A stretch of 64,000 nt of DNA from Streptomyces hygroscopicus subsp. hygroscopicus (GTDB lineage: Bacteria; Actinomycetota; Actinomycetes; Streptomycetales; Streptomycetaceae): NCBI RefSeq assembly GCF_030269125.1, contig NZ_BSSM01000002.1, positions 124,001 through 188,000 of the forward strand. The letters run 5' to 3'. Both the position numbers and the translations under genes were made by a program. Numbering within the stretch: position 1 is the stretch's first letter; each line of letters starts with the position of its first letter. Below the pieces are notes generated by a model. That model did no database searches. It had not been told where the DNA came from and saw only the letters and a list, made by a program, of their open reading frames with translations. Positions 51,544 to 60,016 of the stretch are shown in pieces.

Positions 51544-52419
51544 ATGCACGCGCGCCTGGCCGCCGCTCTGGCCGCCGTGGTCCTGGCGGTCCTGTCCGCG
51601 GTGGCCCTGGTGAGCCTCACCTCCGACGCCAAGGCGGGCGTCCGGCCGCCCCTGGTGATCGCCCACCGCGGCGCCCCCGCCCACGCCCCCGAGAACACGT
51701 TGCCCTCGATCGACGAGGCAGGGCGGCTGGGCTCCACCTGGGTCGAGAACGACGTCCAGCGCACCAAGGACGGCGAACTGGTCGTCATCCACGACGACAG
51801 TCTGAGGCGCACCACCAACGCCGAGAAGCTCTTCCCCGGCCGGGCGCCGTGGAAGGTGAAGGACTTCACCGCCGCCGAGATCGCCCGGCTGGACGCGGGC
51901 AGCTGGTTCTCCCCCCGGTTCACGGGCACGCGTGTGCCGACGCTGGAGCAGTACATGCGCCGCGTAGAGCACAACCACGAGAGCCTGCTCCTGGAGGTCA
52001 AGAACCCGGAGCTGTACCCGGGCATCGAGCAGCAGATCCTCAAGGTCCTCGGCAACGAGGGCTGGCTGGACCGCGGCCATCTGAAGCGGCTCGTCGTGCA
52101 GAGCTTCAGCGCGGACAGTGTGCGGACCGTCCACGAGCTGAAGCCCGCGCTGACCACGGCCTACCTCGGCGCGCCCCCCGTCTCGCAGCTGAAGCTGTAC
52201 GCGCGGTTCGCCGACCTGATCAATCCGTCGTACGGATCGCTCTCGAAGTCGTACGTGTCGGCGGTGCACGGCGTCCGCGGTCCGCACGGCCGGCCGCTCG
52301 GGGTGGACGTCTGGACGGTGGACGACAAGGCCACCGCCCGCAAGGTCGCCGGGTACGGCGTCGACGGGATCATCAGCAGCAAGGCGGACGTGGTGCGGGC
52401 GGCGCTGGCCACGAAATGA
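51544..52419 (+). CDS. Exported glycerophosphodiester phosphodiesterase
   Basis: A 291-residue GDPD/TIM-barrel hydrolase that splits glycerophosphodiesters from lipids or teichoic acids. Residues 1-31 are a signal peptide. Landmarks: VIAHRGAPAHAPENTLPSI (catalytic His41 with metal-binding Glu), WVENDVQRTKDGELVVIHDDSL (second catalytic histidine) and LLLEVKNP. GAGGAG is about eight bases before ATG 51544. Divergent from the MHYT gene. Likely acts outside the membrane in phosphate or glycerol recovery. Confidence 0.93.
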   Translation: MHARLAAALAAVVLAVLSAVALVSLTSDAKAGVRPPLVIAHRGAPAHAPENTLPSIDEAGRLGSTWVENDVQRTKDGELVVIHDDSLRRTTNAEKLFPGRAPWKVKDFTAAEIARLDAGSWFSPRFTGTRVPTLEQYMRRVEHNHESLLLEVKNPELYPGIEQQILKVLGNEGWLDRGHLKRLVVQSFSADSVRTVHELKPALTTAYLGAPPVSQLKLYARFADLINPSYGSLSKSYVSAVHGVRGPHGRPLGVDVWTVDDKATARKVAGYGVDGIISSKADVVRAALATK

Positions 52420-52477
52420 GCCGGGCACCGGCCGGGGGTGCGGCTCGGGGTGTGCTCCGGGACCGGGTCGGCGGGCG

Positions 52478-52500
52478 TTGTCGGTGGCGGGTCGTACGGT
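52478..52500 (+). promoter_or_regulatory. ogt: DNA-damage-type (RecA-NDp/PafBC-like) promoter of ogt
   Basis: TTGTCG (52478-52483), eleven bases beginning GTGGC, TACGGT (52495-52500). The -10 ends six bases before ATG 52507, so the transcript should be leaderless. Same spacing as for uvrA and uvrB. Confidence 0.75.
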
Positions 52501-52506
52501 GGGCGC

Positions 52507-53061
52507 ATGGACAGCCATGGGCAGGACGAGCAGCGGGTGGTGTGGGCCGTCGTCGAGACCTGCATCGGCCCGCTGATGCTGGCGGCGACCAGGCACGGAC
52601 TGGTCAACGTGGTCTTCCACGCCACCGAGGCGGTGCGCGAGCGGGCGCTGGAGCGGCTGGCGTCCCGGTTCGGCGGCGCGCCCGTGGCGGATCCGCAGGC
52701 GCCGGTGACGGCCGAGGCGATACGCCAGCTGCGGGCGTACTTCGCGGGCGAGCGGCGGGACTTCGAGCTGCCGCTGGACTGGTCGCTGATCTCCGGCTTC
52801 AACCGGCAGGTGCTGCGTGAGCTGGCCACCGGTGTGCCGTACGGCAGCGTCGTGGGGTACGGCGATCTCGCCGGCCGGGTCGGGCAGCCCGGCGGGGCCC
52901 AGGCGGTCGGCGCGGCGATGGGCGCCAACCCGCTGCCAGTGGTCGTGCCGTGCCATCGGGTGGTCGAGAGCGACGGCGGGATCGGGGGTTTCGGGGGCGG
53001 ACTGGAGACCAAGCGGCAGCTGCTCGCCCTGGAGGGGGTGCTTCCCGAGCCGCTGTTCTGA
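52507..53061 (+). CDS. ogt: Methylated-DNA-[protein]-cysteine S-methyltransferase
   Basis: A 184-residue suicide enzyme that transfers O6-alkyl groups from guanine to its own cysteine. The active site is clear: PVVVPCHRVVESDGG (PCHRV), preceded by the DNA-binding helix-turn-helix YGSVVGYGDLAGRVGQPGGAQAVGAAMGANPLP (landmark near residues 115-147). ATG 52507 is used because the promoter lies right before it; an earlier in-frame start would precede the promoter. The damage-type promoter fits its repair role. Confidence 0.95.
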   Translation: MDSHGQDEQRVVWAVVETCIGPLMLAATRHGLVNVVFHATEAVRERALERLASRFGGAPVADPQAPVTAEAIRQLRAYFAGERRDFELPLDWSLISGFNRQVLRELATGVPYGSVVGYGDLAGRVGQPGGAQAVGAAMGANPLPVVVPCHRVVESDGGIGGFGGGLETKRQLLALEGVLPEPLF

Positions 53062-53206
53062 CGGCAGCCCGCCGTATCCGGCCAGGGCCGGTCACCGTTC
53101 GGCCAGGCACGGCCGTTTCGCACGCGCTGCCGTGGCCCCGGGCGTTTAGCCGTGGTCGGTGCCCGCCAGAGATACCGGCAGGGACCGGCGGACAGGAGGC
53201 GGGCAC

Positions 53207-54115
53207 ATGGTGCTGGTGGTGTCGGAAGAGGTCCGGGAGGCGATCGAGGCACGGCGGCCGGTGGTGGCCCTGGAATCCACGATCATCGCCCACGGTCTGC
53301 CCCGCCCACGCAATCTGCGGGTGGCCCTGGAGCTGGAGGAGGCGGTACGCGCCGAGGGCGCTGTGCCGGCGACCGTCGCGGTGCTCGACGGGTGCCCGCT
53401 GATCGGCCTGGACAAGGCACAGCTGGAGCGGGTCGCCAATGACGGCGGCATCCGCAAACTGGGCCACCGAGACCTGCCGCTCGCCATGGCGGCGCGGGCG
53501 AGCGGGGCCACCACGGTGTCGGCGACCGCGCGGCTGGCCGCGCTCGCGGGCATCCGGGTCTTCGCCACCGGCGGGCTGGGCGGAGTGCACCGGGAGTGGA
53601 CGGTGACCCAGGACGAGTCGGCAGACCTGAGGCTGCTGGCACGGACCGGGATCACGGTGGTGTGCGCGGGCGTGAAGTCGATCCTGGACGTGCCCGCGAC
53701 CCTCCAGCGCCTGGAGACGCTCGGTGTGGCGGTCGCCGGATACGGCACCGACCGGTTCCCCGGCTTCTACCTCTCGGACTCGGGGTGTCCGGTCGACTGG
53801 ACGCTGCACGGGCCCGAGGACGTCGCGGAGGTGATGCGGGCCCAGGACGCGCTGGGCGCGGCGGACTCGGCGCTGATCGTCGCCAATCCGGTGCCGGAGG
53901 CGGAACAGCTCGACCCCGAGGTGCACGCGCGCGTGCTCGGCGAGGCGCTCGCCGCCTGTGCGGAGCGGGGTGTCACCGGTCAGGCGGTGACCCCGTTCCT
54001 GCTCGACTACCTCGTGCGGCACACGGACGGCGCGTCGCTGCGCGCCAACCTGGCGGCGGTGCGCGGCAACGTGCGGCTGGGCGCGCGGATCGCCAGGGCG
54101 TGGGCGCGGGGGTGA
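53207..54115 (+). CDS. psuG: Pseudouridine-5'-phosphate glycosidase
   Basis: A 302-residue enzyme that splits the C-C bond of pseudouridine-5'-phosphate into uracil and ribose-5-phosphate. Landmarks: VALESTIIAHGLPRPRN near residues 20-36, GCPLIGL, KLGHRDLPLAMA (active-site lysine region), TVSATARLAALAGIRVFATGGLGGVHR and FLLDYLVRHTDGASLRANLAAVRGNVRLG. ATG 53207 is supported by AGGAGG at 53194-53199. Its stop overlaps the next gene (GTGA), a PfkB kinase that is probably pseudouridine kinase, forming a complete salvage pair. Confidence 0.93.
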   Translation: MVLVVSEEVREAIEARRPVVALESTIIAHGLPRPRNLRVALELEEAVRAEGAVPATVAVLDGCPLIGLDKAQLERVANDGGIRKLGHRDLPLAMAARASGATTVSATARLAALAGIRVFATGGLGGVHREWTVTQDESADLRLLARTGITVVCAGVKSILDVPATLQRLETLGVAVAGYGTDRFPGFYLSDSGCPVDWTLHGPEDVAEVMRAQDALGAADSALIVANPVPEAEQLDPEVHARVLGEALAACAERGVTGQAVTPFLLDYLVRHTDGASLRANLAAVRGNVRLGARIARAWARG

Positions 54116-55059
54116 CCGGGGGCCGCAAGGTGGCGCTGCTGGTCGTCGGGGACGTGGTCACGGACGTGGTCGCCCGGCACCGGGGGCCGCTCGCGACCGG
54201 CACCGACACCGCCGCGGTGATCCGGACGCTGCCTGGCGGCGCGGGCGCCAACGTGGCCTGCTGGGCGGCCCATTCGGGCTGTCCGGACGTACGACTGCTC
54301 GGCCGGGTGGGCACGGACGCGGCGGCCTGGCACGAGCGGGAACTGGTCGCGGCCGGGGTGCGGCCGCTGCTGGTGACCGACCCGCGGGCGGCGACCGGGA
54401 CGGTGGTGTGCCTGGTCGACGCGGGCGCGGCGGCCGAACGTACGTTCCTCACGGACAGCGGGGCGTCGTTACGTCTGGAGCCCGCCGACTGGTCGGACGC
54501 GTTGCTCGACGGGGTCACCTGGCTGCATCTGTCGGGTTATCTGCTGTTCACGGAGTCGAGCCGGGCGCTCGCGGAAACCGCGCTCGAGGCCGCACACGCC
54601 CGGGGCGTACCGGTCAGCATGGACCCGGCGTCGGCCGGTTTCCTGGCGGAGCTGGGGGTCGAACGGTTCCTCGCCTTCGCCGAGGGGCTGGACGCGCTGC
54701 TGCCCAGCCGGGACGAGGCACGTCTGCTGACAGGGCTGGCGGAACCCGCGGAAGCGGCGGCCGAGTTGTGCCGTGTGGTCCCGCTGGTGGTGACCAAGGC
54801 GGGGACGGACGGGGCACTGGTGACCCGTGCCGGGGGCGCGCCGGCCAGGATCCCTTCGGTACCGGCGACCGCGCGGGACACCACGGGCGCCGGTGACGCC
54901 TTCACGGGCGCCTTCCTCGCCGCCCTCCTCGCGGGCGCGGACGCGGAGGAGGCGGCGGCGCGGGGCTGCGCGGCCGGCGCGCGGGCGGTGGGCCGGGTCG
55001 GGGGCCGACCACCGCACCGGGGCGGGGCGACGGAGGAGGGCGTCGGGCTGGGCGGGTGA
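54112..55059 (+). CDS. PfkB-family carbohydrate kinase, probable pseudouridine kinase
   Basis: A 315-residue ribokinase-fold kinase. Landmarks: VGDVVTDVVARH, LPGGAGANVACWAAHSG (substrate Gly-rich region) and the signature DTTGAGDAFTGAFLAAL near residue 260. Coupling to psuG by GTGA indicates it phosphorylates pseudouridine to provide the PsuG substrate (inference from context; sequence alone supports only sugar or nucleoside kinase). Start GTG 54112. The last 25 residues are Gly/Arg-rich. Confidence 0.88.
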   Translation: MTGGRKVALLVVGDVVTDVVARHRGPLATGTDTAAVIRTLPGGAGANVACWAAHSGCPDVRLLGRVGTDAAAWHERELVAAGVRPLLVTDPRAATGTVVCLVDAGAAAERTFLTDSGASLRLEPADWSDALLDGVTWLHLSGYLLFTESSRALAETALEAAHARGVPVSMDPASAGFLAELGVERFLAFAEGLDALLPSRDEARLLTGLAEPAEAAAELCRVVPLVVTKAGTDGALVTRAGGAPARIPSVPATARDTTGAGDAFTGAFLAALLAGADAEEAAARGCAAGARAVGRVGGRPPHRGGATEEGVGLGG

Positions 55060-55173
55060 CAGAGCTGCCGGGCGGCACGGGGCGCCGGCGTCGGCCGCGC
55101 GCGAGAGGGTGGCACCTCGCGGCAGGGCGTTACGCCATGCCGCGCAGGGGTCACACCACGCATGCCGCAGGTG

Positions 55174-55968
55174 TCACGCCTTGCGGCCCCACGCCGAGAT
55201 CATCGGTGCCGTGGTCAGGTCCATGTCGCCGGCCTCGACGTCGGCCAGGTGCTGGTCGATCTCCTCGTCGGTGGCCAGGCCCGCTTCGAGGAGCCGGCCG
55301 CGGATCTGGCGGACCGTCGCGGCCTCCAGGGCGGTGCAGGCGGGCGAGGTCACGGGGAAGAAGCCGTCGGCCTCGACCTCGTGCAGTCCGGCCTCCCGGA
55401 GCAGGCGCGGCAGCCGGCGGCCGTAGGCGAGGTCGGCGCCCCGTTCGGCGAGCAGTCCGCGAAAGCCCTGCCGGAGCCGGTTGGCGAGCCGCTGTTCGGG
55501 GCCGTGCTCGTCGGGGCAGGCCAGCGGTTGCAGAGCGGGGTCGGCGTCCTCGACCAGCAGCCGGCCGCCGGGCTTCAGTGCCTGGATCATGGACCTCAGC
55601 GCGCGTTCGCGGTCCGGGACGTGGACGAGGACCAGACGGGCGTGGACCAGGTCGAAGCCCTCCCCAGGCGGCTCTTGGGCGCCCACGTCGTGGGTGTGGA
55701 TCTCCACCGGCGGGTGGTCCACCGGAGCCAGCCGCGAGGTGTCGATGTCGGTGGCGACGACCTTGCCGCCCGGCCCCACCCTCCGCGCGAGCCAGGACAC
55801 CACGGAGGTGCCGCCGGCCCCGACCTCCCAGCAACGCCAGCCCGGCTCGATGCCGAGGGCCTCGATGTGCCGGAAGGTCGTGGGGTCGAACAGGCGGGCG
55901 AAGGCGTCGAAGCGCTCACCCGCCTCGCGCTGTCGGTTGTCCAGGAGGTACCCGTCGGATGGCGTCAT
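55174..55968 (-). CDS. Class I SAM-dependent methyltransferase
   Basis: A 264-residue methyltransferase. SAM motif I is CWEVGAGGTSVVSWLARRVG near residues 45-64, motif II VVATDID, and post-motif DLVHARLVLVHVPDRERALRSMIQALKPGGRLLVEDAD (landmark about 105-142). Substrate is unknown; relatives methylate small metabolites or quinones. ATG 55968 is chosen where homology begins; a long open frame continues upstream across corA on the opposite strand and is an artefact. Divergent from corA. Confidence 0.87.
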   Translation of the reverse strand: MTPSDGYLLDNRQREAGERFDAFARLFDPTTFRHIEALGIEPGWRCWEVGAGGTSVVSWLARRVGPGGKVVATDIDTSRLAPVDHPPVEIHTHDVGAQEPPGEGFDLVHARLVLVHVPDRERALRSMIQALKPGGRLLVEDADPALQPLACPDEHGPEQRLANRLRQGFRGLLAERGADLAYGRRLPRLLREAGLHEVEADGFFPVTSPACTALEAATVRQIRGRLLEAGLATDEEIDQHLADVEAGDMDLTTAPMISAWGRKA

Positions 55969-56169
55969 ACCGCGATCATCCCGGGTGAACGGCGGGTGAG
56001 GCCGGTCGGCGCCTCCTGCCGGGAAAGGGCACGGACGGAGTCCTCCACAGGCGGAAAGAAAGCGGAACCCGACATTCCCACAGGCTTGCCCGCGTTTTGC
56101 TCGGGACTGGCACACTTCGGGCCAGGACGCGAAAGCGTCGCAGGGGGAGATCCACGCGAGGAGACCCGT

Positions 56170-57300
56170 ATGTCCATGGCAGGGAATCTGCGAAAGGTCA
56201 CGGAAGAACTGGGCAGGGCCCGTGGTCTGCGCAAGGTCGCGCAACTGGCCCGGCGGCGGCCGCGCGTGGACCTGAGCCATCCCGCCCGCTCGCCCCTGGG
56301 CTCCTCGGTGGTCAACTGCGTGACGTACCGGGACGGCATACGGGTGCCGCAGTGCTCCGATCTGCTGGAAGCCGTGCGGATGGTGCGCAAGACCGGCGAG
56401 GGATTCGTCTGGCTCGGGCTGCACGAGCCGACGGACCGTGAGTTCGAGGGCGTCGCCGAGCTGTTCCACCTGCATCCCCTCGCGGTGGAGGACGCGGTCG
56501 AGGCCCATCAGCGGCCAAAGCTGGAGCACTACGGGAACACCCTGTTCGCGGTGTTCAAGACGGTCTGCTACGTCGAGCACGAACGGCTGACGGCGACCAG
56601 CGAGGTGGTGAACACGGGCGAGATCATGGCTTTCGTCGGCGAGGACTTCGTCATCACGGTGCGGCACGGCCGGCACGGCTCGCTCGGACCGTTGCGCGAA
56701 GAGCTGGAGACGCACCCGCACCAGCTTTCCAAGGGGCCCGCGGCCGTGCTCCACGCTCTGGCGGACCATGTGGTCGACGGCTATCTCAGCGTGACGGACG
56801 CGGTGCAGGCCGACATCGACCAGGTGGAGACGGAGGTGTTCTCGGAAGGGGGTGCCCGGCTCGACCCGGGGCGCATCTACCAGATGAAGCGTGAACTGCT
56901 GGAGCTGAAGCGGGCGGTGATGCCGCTCGCCCGCCCCCTGGAGGACCTGGCCACCCGGCCCCTGCGGGTCGTCGCCCCCGAGATACAGGCGTACTTCCGG
57001 GACGTGCTGGACCATCTGATCCGGGCCAAGGAGCAGATAGCCGCCTTCGACGAACTGCTCAACTCCATCCTCCAGGCGCACCTCGCGCAGGTGACGGTCG
57101 CGCAGAACGAGGACATGCGGAAGATCACGGCGTGGGCGGCCGTGATCGCCGTACCGACGATGGTGTGCGGGGTGTACGGCATGAACTTCGACCACATGCC
57201 GGAGCTGCACTGGCGGTTCGGTTATCCGCTGGCCATGGGGTTGATGGCGGCGGCGTGCGTGGCGCTGTACCGGGGCTTCCGGCGCAACGGCTGGCTCTGA
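56170..57300 (+). CDS. corA: Magnesium/cobalt transporter CorA family protein
   Basis: A 376-residue CorA-type divalent-cation channel. The large N-terminal cytoplasmic domain (LHPLAVEDAVEAHQRPKLEHY; VGEDFVITVRHG) is followed by two C-terminal helices (ITAWAAVIAVPTMVCGVYGMNF and a last helix at LAMGLMAAACVALYRGF). The ion-selectivity motif GMN is present in YGMNFDHMPEL. ATG 56170 with AGGAG seven bases upstream; ATG 56176 is an alternative. Converges with the uridine-kinase-like gene. Confidence 0.94.
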   Translation: MSMAGNLRKVTEELGRARGLRKVAQLARRRPRVDLSHPARSPLGSSVVNCVTYRDGIRVPQCSDLLEAVRMVRKTGEGFVWLGLHEPTDREFEGVAELFHLHPLAVEDAVEAHQRPKLEHYGNTLFAVFKTVCYVEHERLTATSEVVNTGEIMAFVGEDFVITVRHGRHGSLGPLREELETHPHQLSKGPAAVLHALADHVVDGYLSVTDAVQADIDQVETEVFSEGGARLDPGRIYQMKRELLELKRAVMPLARPLEDLATRPLRVVAPEIQAYFRDVLDHLIRAKEQIAAFDELLNSILQAHLAQVTVAQNEDMRKITAWAAVIAVPTMVCGVYGMNFDHMPELHWRFGYPLAMGLMAAACVALYRGFRRNGWL

Positions 57301-57379
57301 CCGGAGCGCAACGGGACGGCGGGGCGGTGCCGGTGGTTCGTGCGGGCGGTGCCGGTGGGTCCGGAGCGGGCGTCGGTGG

Positions 57380-58012
57380 TCAGCCGCGCCAGGCGGGGTG
57401 GCGCGGGTCGTCGGCGCGGACGAGGACGTCCGCCGTGCCGGCCGGGTCGGTCTCCGTCTCGTAGCGCTCGAAGGCGGGGAGCGTCCAGTGGTCGGTTTCG
57501 GGGGTACGGCGGCGCAGGGCGGCCGGGGAGAGGAGGACGTGGACGGTCAGGTCGAACGGGAACCAGTGGCGCAGCAGAAGGGGGCCGTGGAGCAACAGGA
57601 CGCCACCGGGCGGGAGTCGGACGTACGGACTGCGGGTGGCGCGGTCGGTGGCCGGGTCCCACAGATCGGGCAGGACACGCCCGCTGCCGCCGGGGTCGAG
57701 CGGGCCGAACACCTCACGCCACAGGGCACCGGTGTCGAGCCAGCCGCCGTAGTACGACTCCACGTCCCGCCGTCCGTGTTCCAGGCGCAGGGAGGCGGGG
57801 CGCAGGAAACCCTCGGCGCCGACGACCAGCGAGGGCCGGCCGCGCACCCGCAGCGCCTCTCCGACGCGCTCGGCCAGGTCCCCGGGTCGGGCGGCCGGGG
57901 CCCCGTCGAAGCCGACGCGCAGCCAGGCACCACCGTCGGCCGCCTCCAGCCCGGCCACCCGGTCGGCGAGCAGTTCGGCGAGCCGTTCCCAGGTGATCGC
58001 TTCGAGTCGCAC
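57380..58012 (-). CDS. Uridine kinase-like protein with degenerate P-loop
   Basis: A 210-residue protein of the uridine/phosphoribulokinase-like group. The usual GxDGxxGxGKT P-loop is replaced by GFDGAPAARPGDLAERV (residues about 31-47), with no lysine, so ATP binding or catalysis is doubtful. Other landmarks: LVVGAEGFLRPASLRLEHGRRD, YYGGWLD and GVLLLHGPLLLRHWFPFDLTVHVLLS. GTG 58012 is chosen where homology begins; the open frame continues upstream through an eight-unit tandem repeat that would encode PHLRS repeats and is probably not translated. Confidence 0.78.
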   Translation of the reverse strand: MRLEAITWERLAELLADRVAGLEAADGGAWLRVGFDGAPAARPGDLAERVGEALRVRGRPSLVVGAEGFLRPASLRLEHGRRDVESYYGGWLDTGALWREVFGPLDPGGSGRVLPDLWDPATDRATRSPYVRLPPGGVLLLHGPLLLRHWFPFDLTVHVLLSPAALRRRTPETDHWTLPAFERYETETDPAGTADVLVRADDPRHPAWRG

Positions 58013-58054
58013 AGGGCCATGATGCCGGGTCGGGCCGGGGAGAGGCGGCGTGGG

Positions 58055-58171
58055 CCGGAGCTGCGGGGACCGGAGGTGCGGAGACCGGAGGTGCGGAGAC
58101 CGGAGGTGCGGAGACCGGAGGTGCGGGGACCGGAGGTGCGGGGACCGGAGGTGCGGGGACCGGAGGTGTGG
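58055..58171. repeat. Eight-copy 15-bp tandem repeat
   Basis: Unit CCGGAGGTGCGG(A/G)GA repeats from 58055; copies start every 15 bases to 58160, the last one degenerate. The A/G position divides units 2-4 (A) from 1 and 5-7 (G). It lies 43 bases upstream of the uridine-kinase-like start within the 352-base gap 58013-58364, which otherwise shows nothing. Confidence 0.92.
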
Positions 58172-58364
58172 CAAAGGCCCGGTGACGCGTGGGCCGAGGG
58201 TCCCGGACTTCACCGCGTGATGTCGTGGGGCGGCCGAAGGGTGATCGTCACATGCGAGGGAAGCAGCGTCGGCCAAGGGCCCGGTCGCGCAGGACCGGAC
58301 GGCAGGGCCGGACGGCAGGAGCGGGGTGTGTGACCGTTCCTGCCGCTCGGCCGGGCGGGGGGCG

Positions 58365-58826
58365 TCACGTGGTGACGCGCCGCAGCAGGTGGTCGCAGAG
58401 GACTCCGGGATCGCCGGAGAGCACGCACAGCCGGATGCCGTCGCTGTTGCGCACGACGGCCAGGGAGGGCTGCTCATCCGAACTCGCCCCAGACGGCGGG
58501 GAGTCCGGCTCCAGCGCCACGGACCGCCCGCCGTCGTCGATGCTCCAGCTGCCGCCGCCGGCGAACGTCCCGTCCGACGGGACCGTGAACACCTCCAAGG
58601 GCAGGGCGGTGGCCGTGAACCGGTCGTCGCCGGTGAACCGGATCTGCCCGGTCGTGACGTCCTCCAGCTTCCAGGTTCCGACGAGCGAGGCCGGCGAGGG
58701 GACCGCGGCGAATCGCACCTGTGCGTCGAGGCGGTCCTTCACCCACCAGGAGATCCCCCCGACCACTGCCGCCAACGCCACCGCGACCAGACGTCGCCCC
58801 CACCGCACCGGCCCGCGTGCCCCCAC
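58365..58826 (-). CDS. Membrane-anchored hypothetical protein
   Basis: A 153-residue protein with one N-terminal hydrophobic helix (RRLVAVALAAVVGGISWWV, residues 11-29), probably a signal anchor with the rest outside. The body begins SLVGTWKLEDVTTGQIRFTGDDRF, a lipocalin-like or beta-strand pattern (GTW motif), and contains the cysteine pair in LCVLSGDPGVLCDHLL. I do not recognise a named family. GTG 58826 is preceded by GAGGGGG. Divergent from the DUF2293 gene. Confidence 0.7.
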   Translation of the reverse strand: MGARGPVRWGRRLVAVALAAVVGGISWWVKDRLDAQVRFAAVPSPASLVGTWKLEDVTTGQIRFTGDDRFTATALPLEVFTVPSDGTFAGGGSWSIDDGGRSVALEPDSPPSGASSDEQPSLAVVRNSDGIRLCVLSGDPGVLCDHLLRRVTT

Positions 58827-58941
58827 CCGTCTGCCCCCTCGATCCGTCCTTGGTCAGGAAGCGGCCAGTCTGGCAGGAGACGGGATCACCCGCCACGGAG
58901 GCGGAAGGGAGACGCGGACGGGGGCGGGGAAGGAAAGGAGT

Positions 58942-59637
58942 ATGGGAATCACCTCAACTCCCCATCACCCCGGCGGGTTTGTCGTCATCCAGCCTCTCAG
59001 GCACAAGCGCTGTTCCGCCTGTCGGCGTGGGCCACTGTCGCTGCTGGTGTTCGAGGACGGCGCCCCGCGCTGCCTGGACTGCGCGGATCTCGGGCATCTG
59101 GTCCTTGTGCCGCGAGGTGACACGGCGCTGACCCGCAGGTCGCGGGAGGAGAGCGGGTTGTCGGCGGTGGTGGTGCGGTTCAACCGGCGCAAGGGCCGTT
59201 ACGAGCGGCAGGGTGTGCTCGTGGAGGAGGCGGCGCTGGCCCGTGCCGAGGAGCGGTGCCTGGCGGACGCGGAGGCACGGCGTCGGCGGCGGGCACGGGA
59301 CGCGCGGCGCAGGACGGTGGAGGACGAGCGGTTCGCGGCGGCGTTCGCGGCGGAGATCCTCCGGCTGTTCCCGGGCTGTCCGGCGGAGCGGGCGCGGGCG
59401 ACGGCTGCGCACGCCTCCGTGCGGGGCAGCGGGCGGGTGGGGCGCAGCGCGGCGGGGCGGGCGCTGTCCGAGAGTGCGGTGATCTCGGCGGTCGTGGCGG
59501 GCGTACGGCATGCGGACACGCCGTACGACCAGCTGCTGATGAACGGGGTGCCGCGGTACGAGGCCCGGCGCCGGATCGCCCCGGCCGTGGAAGATGTGCT
59601 GCGGACGTGGCAGAGGACTGCGGAGGGTGGGGGCTGA
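58942..59637 (+). CDS. DUF2293 domain-containing protein
   Basis: A 231-residue protein. The N-terminal third has a CxxC-type pair and a second pair (CSACRRG, CLDCADLGH), suggesting a zinc site. A basic helical middle (AEARRRRRARDARRRTVEDERF) is followed by the DUF2293 region (AEILRLFPGCPAERARATAAHA; GRALSESAVISAVVAGVRHADTPYDQLLMNG). This domain is of unknown function; a nucleic-acid role is likely from its basic character. ATG 58942 has AGGAAAGGAG immediately upstream. Confidence 0.85.
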   Translation: MGITSTPHHPGGFVVIQPLRHKRCSACRRGPLSLLVFEDGAPRCLDCADLGHLVLVPRGDTALTRRSREESGLSAVVVRFNRRKGRYERQGVLVEEAALARAEERCLADAEARRRRRARDARRRTVEDERFAAAFAAEILRLFPGCPAERARATAAHASVRGSGRVGRSAAGRALSESAVISAVVAGVRHADTPYDQLLMNGVPRYEARRRIAPAVEDVLRTWQRTAEGGG

Positions 59638-60016
59638 GAGTACGGGGGCGCCACTCCCTCGGTCACCGAGCGCGAGCGGTGTCTCCCCCGCCCCGGAGGA
59701 CCTCCCCCGCCCCGGAGGACCTCTCTCGGCCGGGGACTCCCTCTCGGCTGCGGCGATCCGCTCGGCCTCGGCGTCCTCCGGGGCGACCCGCTCCGCCTCG
59801 CTCCTCGGGCCCCGGGCCTCGGCCCCAGTCCCGGATCCGGCTCCGCTCCTGCCCGCGCGCCACCTCCACCACCAGGCTCACCCCGCCCCCTCCCCCGCCC
59901 ACCCTGCGCCGCCCCCCACCCAGACGTATCGTGGCCGGAAGAGTGCCGATACGTGCCGCCCGGTGGTGTACGGCCTGGGCGGTCGGCCGCGGTGCCCGTA
60001 GGCGAGGAAGATGATC
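59638..60016. other. Intergenic region upstream of gltD
   Basis: About 380 bases without a gene, strongly C-rich on the plus strand in 59680-59930. It contains a perfect 19-bp tandem repeat (listed separately). GAGGAAG (60004-60010) is the gltD ribosome-binding site. A promoter is expected but no clear pair of boxes is seen. Confidence 0.5.
59684..59721. repeat. 19-bp tandem duplication
   Basis: TCCCCCGCCCCGGAGGACC occurs twice without interruption (59684-59702, 59703-59721), followed by a diverged third start TCTCTCGG. Confidence 0.9.

Noticed and set aside
55174..57210. 678-codon minus-strand frame across corA and the methyltransferase
   Set aside because: Only the portion from ATG 55968 encodes the methyltransferase; the rest is antisense to corA.
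58055..58171. Tandem repeat considered as a CRISPR array
   Set aside because: The 15-bp units are contiguous with no spacers, and no cas genes are present.
58013..58477. N-terminal extension of the uridine-kinase-like protein with PHLRS repeats
   Set aside because: Homology starts at GTG 58012, and the extension is a by-product of the tandem repeat and overlaps the next gene's stop region.
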